Shown: positions 17,365 through 25,253 of the stretch, piece by piece
Layout of the letters: each line of letters starts with the position of its first letter
How positions within the stretch are numbered: the stretch's first letter is position 1
Assembly (NCBI GenBank): GCA_018268465.1
Contig: JAFDWN010000036.1
Coordinates: 60,735-124,734, forward strand
Length of the DNA stretch: 64,000 nt
Direction of reading: 5' to 3'
From: Actinomycetota bacterium
GTDB lineage: Bacteria > Actinomycetota > Actinomycetes > Mycobacteriales > Mycobacteriaceae
Made by a program: the position numbers and the translations under genes
Notes under the pieces: model-generated
Told to the model about the DNA's origin: nothing
What the model saw: the letters and a program-made list of their open reading frames with translations, nothing else
Database searches by the model: none

Positions 17365-18377
17365 ACGTCGAAACCGGCCGCCGGCAACAAATTCCGCAGC
17401 TGCGCGAAGAATCGCTTGCGCGGGTGATCGTGCAGCTGAGCCCCAAGAGCGCGCGCGCCAAACGCATCGTCGCCCTCGTCACGATCGGCGTGCCCGCGAT
17501 CGGGTTCGTCATCGCGCTCTATCTGGTGTTCACCGGGAGGGCGACCGCGCTGGACTACGCCATGTTCGTGGTGTTCTACGTGATCCAGATGTTCGGCACG
17601 ACCATCGGTTTCCACCGCTACGCGGCGCACAAATCGTTCAAGACCTCCCGGTTCTTCGAAGGGGTGCTGATGATCACCGGATCGATGGCGCTGGAGGGAC
17701 CACTGACCTTCTGGGTGAGCACCCACCGCCGCCACCACCGCTTCGCCGACGAACCGGGCGACCCGCACTCCCCCAACCTGAGCGGCGCCGGGCTGGCCGG
17801 ACACCTCAAAGGCCTGTGGTACGCCCACATTCCATGGATGTTCAGCGACCAGGAGTCACGGGCCAATGTCTTCGCCCGCGACGTCCTCCGCGACCGCTGC
17901 CTCTACAACTACAGCCGAACCTATCCCCTCTGGGCGCTGCTGAGCCTGCTGCTGCCCGCGCTGGCGGGTTTCCTGATCGGCGGCACCGCGGCCGCCGCAT
18001 TCTCCGCCTTCGTCTTCGGCGGCCTCGCACGGGTGTTCGTCGCGAACCAGGCGGCTTGGTGCGTGGGATCGGTCAGCCACATGTTCGGCTCCCGCCCGTT
18101 CGCCACCAGGGACAACAGTGCCAACAACTGGCCCGTGGCCATCCTCACGTTCGGCGAGGGCCTACAGAACAACCACCACGCCTTCCCCGGTGCGTATCGG
18201 CATGGAATGCGTTGGTGGGAACCCGATGTCAGCGGCTGGGTCCTGAGCCTGCTGGCGCGCGCCGGGATCGTCTGGGATCTGCGCATGCCCGATCGGGACA
18301 CCATCGCCGGACGGATGCGGCGCAATTCGCCGCCCGCCGCAACGACCCCGCATCCCCACCCCGCCGACGGAGGCTGA
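17361..18377 (+). CDS. Membrane fatty acyl desaturase, SCD-like (second)
   Basis: A 338-residue paralogue of the preceding desaturase. Histidine boxes are HRYAAH (about 85), HRRHH (about 121) and QNNHH (about 269), with SVSHMFG as the fourth ligand region. The last box begins with Gln rather than His, which is also seen in some SCD-type enzymes. It has a basic N-terminal extension (about 35 residues) and a Pro/His-rich C-terminal tail. Its ATG overlaps the previous stop (17361-17364), and the ACP gene begins 2 bp after its stop. Paired SCD-like desaturases are expected where several successive unsaturations are built into one chain. Confidence 0.92.
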   Translation: MNVETGRRQQIPQLREESLARVIVQLSPKSARAKRIVALVTIGVPAIGFVIALYLVFTGRATALDYAMFVVFYVIQMFGTTIGFHRYAAHKSFKTSRFFEGVLMITGSMALEGPLTFWVSTHRRHHRFADEPGDPHSPNLSGAGLAGHLKGLWYAHIPWMFSDQESRANVFARDVLRDRCLYNYSRTYPLWALLSLLLPALAGFLIGGTAAAAFSAFVFGGLARVFVANQAAWCVGSVSHMFGSRPFATRDNSANNWPVAILTFGEGLQNNHHAFPGAYRHGMRWWEPDVSGWVLSLLARAGIVWDLRMPDRDTIAGRMRRNSPPAATTPHPHPADGG

Positions 18378-18379
18378 CC

Positions 18380-18667
18380 ATGTTCGGACGTACGAAGACA
18401 CCAGCCATCCAAGGGCCGCTCACCAACGACTCGCTGCGCGCCTGGCTGGTCACCGAACTGGCCAGGCGGGTCAAATGCGCCGAGACAGACGTGGATACCG
18501 CCAAACCGTTCGATGCGTACGGCCTGGATTCCCGCACCGCGGTGCAGGTCTCGGGCGCCTTGGAGAAGGTCGTGGAACGACGGCTGTCCCCGGCGATCCT
18601 GTTCGAGCACGAGACCATCGACGATCTGGCCGACTACCTCACCCGCGAACTGCGGCTGAGCAACTGA
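18380..18667 (+). CDS. Acyl carrier protein
   Basis: A 95-residue stand-alone carrier protein. The phosphopantetheine site is Ser in AYGLDSRTAVQVSG; the usual DSL triad is DSR here. Downstream LSPAILFEHETIDDLADYL matches the helix III-IV region of PKS-type ACPs rather than the housekeeping AcpM. ATG 18380 lies in an AGGCTGACC context with GGAGG 5' of it. Set between the second and third desaturase genes, it is likely the tether on which the chain is desaturated, charged by a FAAL of the same operon. Confidence 0.9.
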   Translation: MFGRTKTPAIQGPLTNDSLRAWLVTELARRVKCAETDVDTAKPFDAYGLDSRTAVQVSGALEKVVERRLSPAILFEHETIDDLADYLTRELRLSN

Positions 18668-18674
18668 CCCTGCC

Positions 18675-19751
18675 ATGACCGTGTCCACGACCCCGATCGA
18701 GCCCGACCCGCGATATCTTGATTTCCTCGAGAAGAGCAACGCGATCGCGGGTGAGAAACTCGCGGCCGCGATCCCCAGGGAGTACATGCAACCCTCCGTC
18801 GCGCACGGACTCGCCGGGTTCGGGGTGAGTGCCGCACTGTACGGCGGATCCGTGGCCGCGATAGCCGTCCTGGACCGCTGGTATCTCAGCGTGCCGTTCA
18901 TCGTCGCCGCGGGCCTGGGCGGCTGGGGCCTGCACTGCATCGGCCACGACTGCGGGCACGGCTCCTTCTCGCGCAGCCGGCGTCTCAACGTCGCCGTCGG
19001 GCACCTGTCCCTGCTGCCGCTGCTGTACCCGTTCCACGCATGGCGGCACGTGCACAACTGGCACCACGCACACACCAACAGCCTCGAATTGGACACCGAC
19101 TGGCGGCCGATCCCCGAAGCGGTGTACCGCCGTATGCCACTTCGGCACCGGGTGCTCTACGTGAGCATGCGAACCTGGGCGGTGTGGGCCGGATCGGTGA
19201 ACTACTGGGCCCAGTCGGCCTTCCGGCCGTCCTTCTTCCCGAAGCGCGAGACGCGGCGCGAAGTGCGCCGCTCCATCTGGTTCGTCACCGTGGCGGGCGG
19301 CGCCTATCTCACAACGCTGACCTACCTCACCGGCTGGCAGGGACTGTTGCTGTGTTTCGCGGCGCCATGGCTGGCCATCCACGCCTGGTTCAGCATCACC
19401 ACCCTGATGCACCACAGTTCCGAGGACATTCCGTATCTGCCGCAACAACACTGGACCCGCAATGCCAGCAGGCTGTTGGTGACCACCGACTACGAATATC
19501 CCCGGTGGCTGCTGTACCTCACGCACAACATCTCGCTACACACCGCTCACCACGTGGCACCCAGCATCCCGTACTACAACCTGCGCAAAGCTCAGGCGGT
19601 GCTGCGCGAGCAGTACCCGGATATGGTGCGGATCGAGCGGGCCGATGTGCGGAAACTCTGGTCCATTCTGCGTAAATGCCGGTTCTACGACCCGATTTCG
19701 GGTTTGTACTCCACCCGCCCGATGCGCCGCGCCGGAGGCGGCGCGACATGA
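18675..19751 (+). CDS. Membrane fatty acid desaturase, FADS/DesA-like (third)
   Basis: A 358-residue di-iron desaturase of a different branch from the two upstream. It has HDCGH (about 91), HNWHHAHT (about 126) and HTAHH (about 290), the pattern of delta-12 desaturases and plant or bacterial acetylenases. Two pairs of hydrophobic helices flank these boxes. It starts 7 bp after the ACP gene and ends with an ATGA overlap to the hydrolase. In known alkyne pathways this branch supplies the terminal or delta-12 acetylenase; that role is inferred from context here. Confidence 0.92.
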   Translation: MTVSTTPIEPDPRYLDFLEKSNAIAGEKLAAAIPREYMQPSVAHGLAGFGVSAALYGGSVAAIAVLDRWYLSVPFIVAAGLGGWGLHCIGHDCGHGSFSRSRRLNVAVGHLSLLPLLYPFHAWRHVHNWHHAHTNSLELDTDWRPIPEAVYRRMPLRHRVLYVSMRTWAVWAGSVNYWAQSAFRPSFFPKRETRREVRRSIWFVTVAGGAYLTTLTYLTGWQGLLLCFAAPWLAIHAWFSITTLMHHSSEDIPYLPQQHWTRNASRLLVTTDYEYPRWLLYLTHNISLHTAHHVAPSIPYYNLRKAQAVLREQYPDMVRIERADVRKLWSILRKCRFYDPISGLYSTRPMRRAGGGAT

Positions 19752-20584
19752 CCGGAACCTCGTGCGCGGCGGCCGTCCTCGCGCGGGCGCACCGGCTGCT
19801 GCCCGGAACCTGCCGGTCGGTGCACACCGCGATGTTCGTCGACACACGCGCACTGGGAACCGTCCCCGACGACATGTGCCCCCTCGGCGCGCGACCCGTC
19901 GCGCTGACCGGGGTGCCGCGGGTAGCCACGGCATACGTGTGGGGATCGCACGACGCGACGGTGCTGGCCCTGCACGGCTGGGGCACCGACAGCACCGCAA
20001 TGTCCCCCGTGGTGAGGGCGGCCACGGCGCACGGCGAGTCGGCGGTGTGCTTCGACGCCCCCGGCCACGGCATCTCACCGGGCCGCCAAGCCACCATCAC
20101 CGAGTACGCCCGCGCGACCACCGAAGTCCTCCAACGCTTTCCGGGGATCCACACGATCGTCGCGCATTCCCTCGCAGCACTGGCAGCCATCTCCGCGGTC
20201 ACCGAATACGGACATGGGCGGGTTCGCAACGTCGTTCTCCTGGCCCCGGCGTGTTCGCTGTCGGTCGTGCTCGAGCGATGGTCCCGCCAACGGCGCCTGC
20301 GACGCCCGGTGATCGACGGCATCTATCGTGAGCTGGCGGACCGCGACGGTATTCCCGTGTCGCACTGGGATATCCGCACGTTAGGTGTGCCGGCTTCGGT
20401 GCGGCTACTGCTGCTGCACGACCCCACCGACGACGTGGTGCCGATCGACGACTCGTACGCGATCGCCGCCGCGACGGACACCGACGTCGCCCGGACACGC
20501 CCGGGCACCGGACATCACGGCATCGTCGGCAGCGACGAGATGCGCGCCGTCCTGGCCGCCTGCCTGACCGCGTCGTCGCAGTAA
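19748..20584 (+). CDS. Alpha/beta hydrolase (likely thioesterase of the cluster)
   Basis: A 278-residue alpha/beta hydrolase. The oxyanion region is LALHGWGTDS, the nucleophile elbow is AHSLAAL (Ser at about 140, with Ala in place of the usual Gly before it), the acid is in LLHDPTDDVVP and the His is in GTGHHGIVG. The start overlaps the third desaturase (19748-19751). Position after FAAL-des-des-ACP-des suggests it releases the finished acyl chain from the ACP. A lipase or haloperoxidase-like function is the alternative. Confidence 0.85.
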   Translation: MTGTSCAAAVLARAHRLLPGTCRSVHTAMFVDTRALGTVPDDMCPLGARPVALTGVPRVATAYVWGSHDATVLALHGWGTDSTAMSPVVRAATAHGESAVCFDAPGHGISPGRQATITEYARATTEVLQRFPGIHTIVAHSLAALAAISAVTEYGHGRVRNVVLLAPACSLSVVLERWSRQRRLRRPVIDGIYRELADRDGIPVSHWDIRTLGVPASVRLLLLHDPTDDVVPIDDSYAIAAATDTDVARTRPGTGHHGIVGSDEMRAVLAACLTASSQ

Positions 20585-20605
20585 CCGCACAGGAAGGTGA
20601 CCCGC

Positions 20606-22351
20606 ATGCAGGTGCTCGAATCGTCGGTGCCCGCCGCGTTGGAGGCACACGCCGCCCAGCAGCCCACCACGACGGCCGTCACATACGTCGACTACGAAGC
20701 GGATTGGAGCGGCTTCACCGAAAGCCTGACCTGGTCACAACTACACCAGCGGGCGGGCACCGTCGCCCACGAACTCAGCCTGTGCGCCGCCCCCGGCGAT
20801 CGAGCGTTGATCCTCGCCCCCCAGGGGCTGGACTACGTCGTCGCATTCCTGGGAGCACTGCGCGCTGGCTTGCTCGCCGTTCCGATGTGGGTGCCGCAGG
20901 CCGGTGGCGGCGACGTCGGCGTCACCTCGGTGCTGCGCGACACATCGCCGTCGGTCATCTTCACCACCTCGGCGGCGGCGGGTGCGGTCGCCGACTGCCT
21001 ACCCGCCCGCCACGGCGGTCCGGCGGTCATCGAGGCCGACATGCTCGACCCCGATGCGCCAGGAGGTGCTGTCGGCGGCCCCGACCGCTGGACCGGCGCC
21101 GCGTACCTGCAGTACACCTCCGGCTCGACGCGGCAGCCGGCCGGAGTCGTGGTGTCACACAAGAATCTGGTGTCGAACTTCACCCATGTGCTCAACGACT
21201 ACTTCGCGGCGTTCGGCAAGTCCGTCCCCCGCGACACCACCGTGGTGTCATGGGTTCCGCTGTACCACAACATGGGATTGTTCCTGGGTATCTGCGCGCC
21301 GATCCTGTCCGGCATATCGACCGTGCTGACCAGTCCGGTGGCGTTCCTGCAACGACCCGCGCGGTGGATGCAATTGCTGGCCACTCACTCCCGGTCCTTC
21401 TCCCCAGCGCCGAATTTCGCACTCGAGCTCGCCCGCCGGATGACCACGGACGACGATATGGCCGGCCTCGACCTGGGCGGCATACTCGGGATCGTCTGCG
21501 GCGGCGAGAGGATCCACGCCACCACCGTCGAGGCCTTCACCGACCGGTTCGCCCGTTTCAACCTGCCGCCTTCGACGGTCCTGCCGTCGTACGGACTGGC
21601 CGAAGCCACCGTCTACGTGGCGACCCGCCGACCCGGCGCGGCGCCGCGGATCGTGCGGTTCGACCCCGACGAACTGGCGGCAGGCCACGCGCGCACCCGC
21701 ACCGACGGTGCCGGTATCGCGTCGATCAGCTACGGCGTCCCGCGCGCGCCGCTGGTCCGGATCGTCGACCCCGATACCGCCGCCGAGTGCGCGGCCGGGA
21801 CGATCGGCGAGATCTGGGTGCACGGGGACAACGTCACCGCCGGTTACTGGCACCACCGCGAGCACGCCGGGGACACGTTCGCCGCGCATCTAGAACACCC
21901 CTCCGAAGGCACACCCGGCGAACCGTGGCTGCGCACCGGCGATCTCGGTGTGATCGTCGACGATGAGCTGTTCGTCATGGGCCGCATCAAAGACCTGGTG
22001 ATCGTCGACGGACGCAACCACTACCCCGACGACATCGAGGCGACGATCAGGGTGATCACCGGCGGCCGGGTCGCCGCGATCTCGGTGCCGGCGCAGGACT
22101 CCGAACAACTCGTCACCGTCGTCGAATTCCAGCCACCCGACGGCGACGAAGCAGCGGCGACACTGCGCGCGGTCGCCCGCGAGATCATGGCCGCGGTCGC
22201 GAAATCACACGGGTTGCATATCGCGGATCTCGTTCTGGTGGCGCCGTTCTCGATCCCGACGACGGCGAGCGGCAAGATCCGGCGGTCGGCCTGCGCCGAG
22301 CAGTACCGCGCGGGCGGATTCGCCCGCCTCGACGGCGACCAGCAGTCCTGA
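20606..22351 (+). CDS. Fatty acyl-AMP ligase (FAAL), second copy
   Basis: A 581-residue FAAL-type ligase. Motifs are YTSGSTRQPAGVVVSHKNL (about 170), SWVPLYHNMGLFLG, SYGLAEATVYVATRRPG, LRTGDLGVI and GRIKDLVIVDGRNHYPDD (about 459), with the catalytic Lys in TTASGKIRRS near 556. ATG 20606 is chosen because AAGGTGA lies six bases upstream. In the ATP-binding loop the usual PKG is PAG, so the Lys is lost, which may affect catalysis. The gene follows the hydrolase by 21 bp and ends the cluster. It may load a second substrate, or activate the product for transfer elsewhere. Confidence 0.9.
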   Translation: MQVLESSVPAALEAHAAQQPTTTAVTYVDYEADWSGFTESLTWSQLHQRAGTVAHELSLCAAPGDRALILAPQGLDYVVAFLGALRAGLLAVPMWVPQAGGGDVGVTSVLRDTSPSVIFTTSAAAGAVADCLPARHGGPAVIEADMLDPDAPGGAVGGPDRWTGAAYLQYTSGSTRQPAGVVVSHKNLVSNFTHVLNDYFAAFGKSVPRDTTVVSWVPLYHNMGLFLGICAPILSGISTVLTSPVAFLQRPARWMQLLATHSRSFSPAPNFALELARRMTTDDDMAGLDLGGILGIVCGGERIHATTVEAFTDRFARFNLPPSTVLPSYGLAEATVYVATRRPGAAPRIVRFDPDELAAGHARTRTDGAGIASISYGVPRAPLVRIVDPDTAAECAAGTIGEIWVHGDNVTAGYWHHREHAGDTFAAHLEHPSEGTPGEPWLRTGDLGVIVDDELFVMGRIKDLVIVDGRNHYPDDIEATIRVITGGRVAAISVPAQDSEQLVTVVEFQPPDGDEAAATLRAVAREIMAAVAKSHGLHIADLVLVAPFSIPTTASGKIRRSACAEQYRAGGFARLDGDQQS

Positions 22352-22370
22352 CGATGCGGAGTGGACGGGC

Positions 22371-22853
22371 TCAGGCCTGCCAGGTGAGCACGTCGCCCTG
22401 CTGTGCGGTCATCACGGTGCCCGGCATCACCCGCAGCCGGTAGGGCGTCAGCCGCAATGCGGCGAACTGGTCGGATGTCGGGCCGCCGGCCCACAGCGGA
22501 ATGATGGCGGGGTCGTAGCCGACCGGTGCGGGTGCGCCGGCGAACTTGTGCCACACCTCGGTGCGGGTCTCGTCGTCGAGGTACCACTCGACGAGGCAGT
22601 CGGCGCTGCATGTGTCGTGGCTGGGCGTCCAGTAGCTCACCGACACATAGGGGTGCACAGCGAGGTGCTCGCGTTTGATCGCGGTGGGCGCCGTGGCGAC
22701 CCAGCCCAGCAGGTCCGTGCCGTCCCACTCCCAGATCGGGTGCAGGATGCGGCTGCGCGGCTTGCCGTCACCGTCCACGGTGGCCACCGACGACCACACG
22801 ATGGAATGCGCCATGCCGATGAATGCGGGTGCGATCTGGTCCAGGGGCGTCAT
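22371..22853 (-). CDS. Pyridoxamine 5'-phosphate oxidase-fold protein
   Basis: A 160-residue split-barrel flavin/F420-binding protein. The signature region is MAHSIVWSSVATVDGDGKPRSR, leading to HPIWEWDGTDLLGWV and ISYWTP-like strands (VSVSYWTPSHDTCSADC). Mycobacteria have many such proteins, which use FMN, F420 or heme, and the cofactor cannot be told here. ATG 22853 fits the family start; longer forms add a non-homologous stretch. It converges on the second FAAL gene (19 bp apart) and has no obvious operon partner. Confidence 0.8.
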   Translation of the reverse strand: MTPLDQIAPAFIGMAHSIVWSSVATVDGDGKPRSRILHPIWEWDGTDLLGWVATAPTAIKREHLAVHPYVSVSYWTPSHDTCSADCLVEWYLDDETRTEVWHKFAGAPAPVGYDPAIIPLWAGGPTSDQFAALRLTPYRLRVMPGTVMTAQQGDVLTWQA

Positions 22854-22935
22854 GCCAACCCATCCTGCCCGCAGCGCAGTGACCGCATGCGAGACCCGGC
22901 TGGATCGGTGACCGTGCCCGCGTCGAGGGCGACGT

Positions 22936-22968
22936 TTTGCAGGCAAAGTGCGAGTGGACGCCTGCAAA
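22936..22968. repeat. Perfect 9-bp-arm inverted repeat between eutC and the oxidoreductase gene
   Basis: TTTGCAGGC (22936-22944) and GCCTGCAAA (22960-22968) are perfect inverted copies around a 15-bp spacer GTGCGAGTGG-containing loop. It starts 27 bp after the eutC stop and 83 bp before the oxidoreductase start. It could terminate the eut transcript, or it may be a copy of a dispersed palindromic element. Confidence 0.55.
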
Positions 22969-22994
22969 GCGTTGATCTCGGTGGGGTGGGGTGC

Positions 22995-23756
22995 TTATTC
23001 GAGTGTGAGCGTCGGCCCCGTCGCCAGTTCGGCGCGCGACGTGTCCTTCAGGTCGACGCCGGAGCGACCCAGTGCCCGCGCCCCCGCGACCAGACCTGCG
23101 GCCACCCGTGCGGCATCGGCGTAGCCCAGCCCTTGTGGGTGGATGTTGGAGATGCAGTTGCGGTCGGCATCGGTGCGCCCCGGCGCGGGCAGGTGCGTCA
23201 AATAGATACCGAGGCTGTCGGCGACCGACAGCCCGGGCCGCTCACCGATTACGACGAGGAGCGTCCGCACCCCCATCCGCCCGCCGATATGGTCCCCGAG
23301 TGCCACCCGGGCCTGGGTCGCGATGACGGGCGGGGCGATCGTGTAGCGCTCCCCCAGCGCCGCCGCGAGGGCCGTCAACAAACCCACCCCGTGATCTGCG
23401 AGGGCCCGCGGCGACAATCCGTCGGCCAGCACGATGCCGACGTCGGCGGCACCCGCGGGCACCCCGTCGAGAGTGGCGGGCCGCCTGCCGAGGTCGGGGC
23501 GGCGCAGGTACTCCCCGCGGCCCTTCGCCAGGCTGGCCACCACGGCGGGCTCGCCGAGCCCGACGCCGGCCACCTGCGCGGCGAACGCGGGCACGTCGAG
23601 CGGGATGTGCACGGCGTCCCGCGCCGCGGCGTGCGCCACACTGAACTCCAGCACCCGGTTGGTGGGCAGCGCGTTGCCGGCCCGGCCCAGCCCGATCCGC
23701 GACTGCGTGGTCAGCCGCAGCCGATCCCAGAACTCCTGCGCCGCCGGGGTGCTCAC
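22995..23756 (-). CDS. eutC: Ethanolamine ammonia-lyase small subunit
   Basis: A 253-residue EutC, the light chain of the adenosylcobalamin-dependent enzyme that splits ethanolamine to acetaldehyde and ammonia. Family signatures include RIGLGRAGNALPTNRVLEFSVAHAAARDAV in the N-terminal part, VIVLADGLS-like IVLADGLSPRA, GERPGLSVADSLGIYLTH and NCISNIHPQGL. The GTG start overlaps the eutB stop (GTGA, 23753-23756), ensuring 1:1 synthesis. It is shorter than the enterobacterial subunit because the extended N-terminus is missing. Confidence 0.93.
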   Translation of the reverse strand: MSTPAAQEFWDRLRLTTQSRIGLGRAGNALPTNRVLEFSVAHAAARDAVHIPLDVPAFAAQVAGVGLGEPAVVASLAKGRGEYLRRPDLGRRPATLDGVPAGAADVGIVLADGLSPRALADHGVGLLTALAAALGERYTIAPPVIATQARVALGDHIGGRMGVRTLLVVIGERPGLSVADSLGIYLTHLPAPGRTDADRNCISNIHPQGLGYADAARVAAGLVAGARALGRSGVDLKDTSRAELATGPTLTLE

Positions 23757-25192
23757 GCGCCGACCTTGGCCGTCAGGGCCCGCAGCGGCGACTGGTCGAC
23801 GTCGACGGGCAGCACCCGGCCGCGCGCGTCGCTCATCCCCAGCCCGCGCAGCCACGCCTCGAACTCCGGGGCCGGCCGCAGTCCGAGCACCTGACGGGCA
23901 TACAGGGCGTCGTGGAACGACAGGCTCTGATAGCCCAGCATGACGTCGTCGGCGCCGGGCACGGCGATGACGAACGCCACCCCCGCCGCCCCCAGCAGCG
24001 TCACCAGGGTGTCCATATCGTCCTGGTCGGCCTCGGCGTGGTTGGTGTAGCACACGTCCACCCCCATCGGCAGGCCAAGCAGCTTGCCGCAGAAGTGGTC
24101 CTCCAGCCCCGCCCGGATGATCTGCTTACCGTCGTAGAGGTACTCCGGACCGATGAACCCGACCACCGTGTTGACCAGCAGCGGTTCGAGGTCGCGGGCC
24201 ACGGCGTAGGCACGGGTCTCCAGGGTCTGCTGATCGACGGGCAGGCCGCCGACGCCGAGATGGGCGCCCGAGCTCAGCGCCGAACCCTGCCCGGTCTCCA
24301 GGTACATGACGTTGTCGCCGACGGTGCCGCGGTTCAGCGACCGGCCCGCCGCCAGCCCCTCCCGCAGCAGTGCGATGTCCACACCGAAGGCGGCGTTGGC
24401 GCCCTGTGTGCCCGCCACCGACTGGAACACCAGGTCGACGGGGGCACCGCGCTCGATGAGGCCGATCGTCGTGGTGACGTGGGACAGCACGCACGACTGG
24501 GTGGGGATGGCGTAGCGGGCGCGGATGTCGTCGAGCAGATGCAGCAGATCCGCGGTGGCCTCCGGAGAGTCGGTGGCCGGGTTGATGCCGATGACGGCGT
24601 CACCGCAGCCCAGCAGCAGCCCGTCGAGCGTGGCCGCGGCGATCCCGCGCGGGTCGTCGGTCGGATGGTTCGGCTGCAACCGGGTGGCCAGGGTGCCCGG
24701 GGTGCCGATGGTGGTGCGGAACGCCGCGTGGACCCGCATCGCGTGAGCGGCCGCGATGAGGTCCTGGTTGCGCATGATCTTGCTGACCGCCGCGGCCATC
24801 TCCGGGGTGATGGCCGGGGACACCGCGGCGATGGTCGCGGCGGCGGCCTGCGGATCCGGACCCGCGGCGACGTCCAGCAGCCAGTCGCGCAGACCGCCCA
24901 CGGTCAGATGGGAGATGCGCTGGAAGGCGGTCCGGTCGTGGCTGTCCACGATCAGCCGGGTGACCTCGTCCTCCTCGTAGCCGACGACCATCTCCTCGAG
25001 GAACACGTCGAGGCCCACGTCGGCCAGCGCCCACTGGGCCGCCGCGCGTTCGGCGTCCGACGACGCCGCGCAACCCGCGAGTTCGTCGCCGGAACGCCGC
25101 GGCGTGGCCTTCGCCATCAGGTCGATCAGGCCGTTGAAGCTGTGGGTCACCCCACCGACACGGGCGGCGTATGGCTTCAGTCGGGCAGACAT
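23753..25192 (-). CDS. eutB: Ethanolamine ammonia-lyase large subunit
   Basis: A 479-residue EutB, the TIM-barrel catalytic heavy chain. Recognisable segments include FNGLIDLMAKATPRRSGD, RLQPNHPTDDPRGI, LLGCGDAVIGINPATDS, VFQSVAGTQGANAAFGVD, LETGQGSALSSGAHLG and GVDVCYTNHAEADQDDMD, all characteristic of the family. It needs adenosylcobalamin. No microcompartment shell, reactivase (eutA), permease or aldehyde dehydrogenase gene is present in the window, so this is the minimal catabolic form found in actinobacteria. It probably gives nitrogen and acetyl units from phospholipid ethanolamine. Confidence 0.95.
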   Translation of the reverse strand: MSARLKPYAARVGGVTHSFNGLIDLMAKATPRRSGDELAGCAASSDAERAAAQWALADVGLDVFLEEMVVGYEEDEVTRLIVDSHDRTAFQRISHLTVGGLRDWLLDVAAGPDPQAAAATIAAVSPAITPEMAAAVSKIMRNQDLIAAAHAMRVHAAFRTTIGTPGTLATRLQPNHPTDDPRGIAAATLDGLLLGCGDAVIGINPATDSPEATADLLHLLDDIRARYAIPTQSCVLSHVTTTIGLIERGAPVDLVFQSVAGTQGANAAFGVDIALLREGLAAGRSLNRGTVGDNVMYLETGQGSALSSGAHLGVGGLPVDQQTLETRAYAVARDLEPLLVNTVVGFIGPEYLYDGKQIIRAGLEDHFCGKLLGLPMGVDVCYTNHAEADQDDMDTLVTLLGAAGVAFVIAVPGADDVMLGYQSLSFHDALYARQVLGLRPAPEFEAWLRGLGMSDARGRVLPVDVDQSPLRALTAKVGA

Positions 25193-25215
25193 CTGCGCGA
25201 GGGTAGGCCGACGAT

Positions 25216-25253
25216 GTAACGCGACCTTGCAAGTGACGTGTCGCCGGTGTTAC
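25216..25253. promoter_or_regulatory. Imperfect inverted repeat upstream of eutB
   Basis: GTAAC (25216-25220) and GTTAC (25249-25253), with inner arms GCGAC (25221-25225) and GTCGC (25240-25244), form an imperfect dyad 24-61 bp upstream of the eutB start. It may be an operator or a leader hairpin. No cobalamin riboswitch box was recognised in this 137-bp gap. Confidence 0.35.

Noticed and set aside
13964-22351. Polyketide or non-ribosomal peptide cluster
   Set aside because: No ketosynthase, acyltransferase module or condensation domain is present; the ACP is stand-alone.
25216-25253. GlnR or AmtR nitrogen-regulator box before eutB
   Set aside because: Half-sites do not match the spacing or sequence of the consensus I know.
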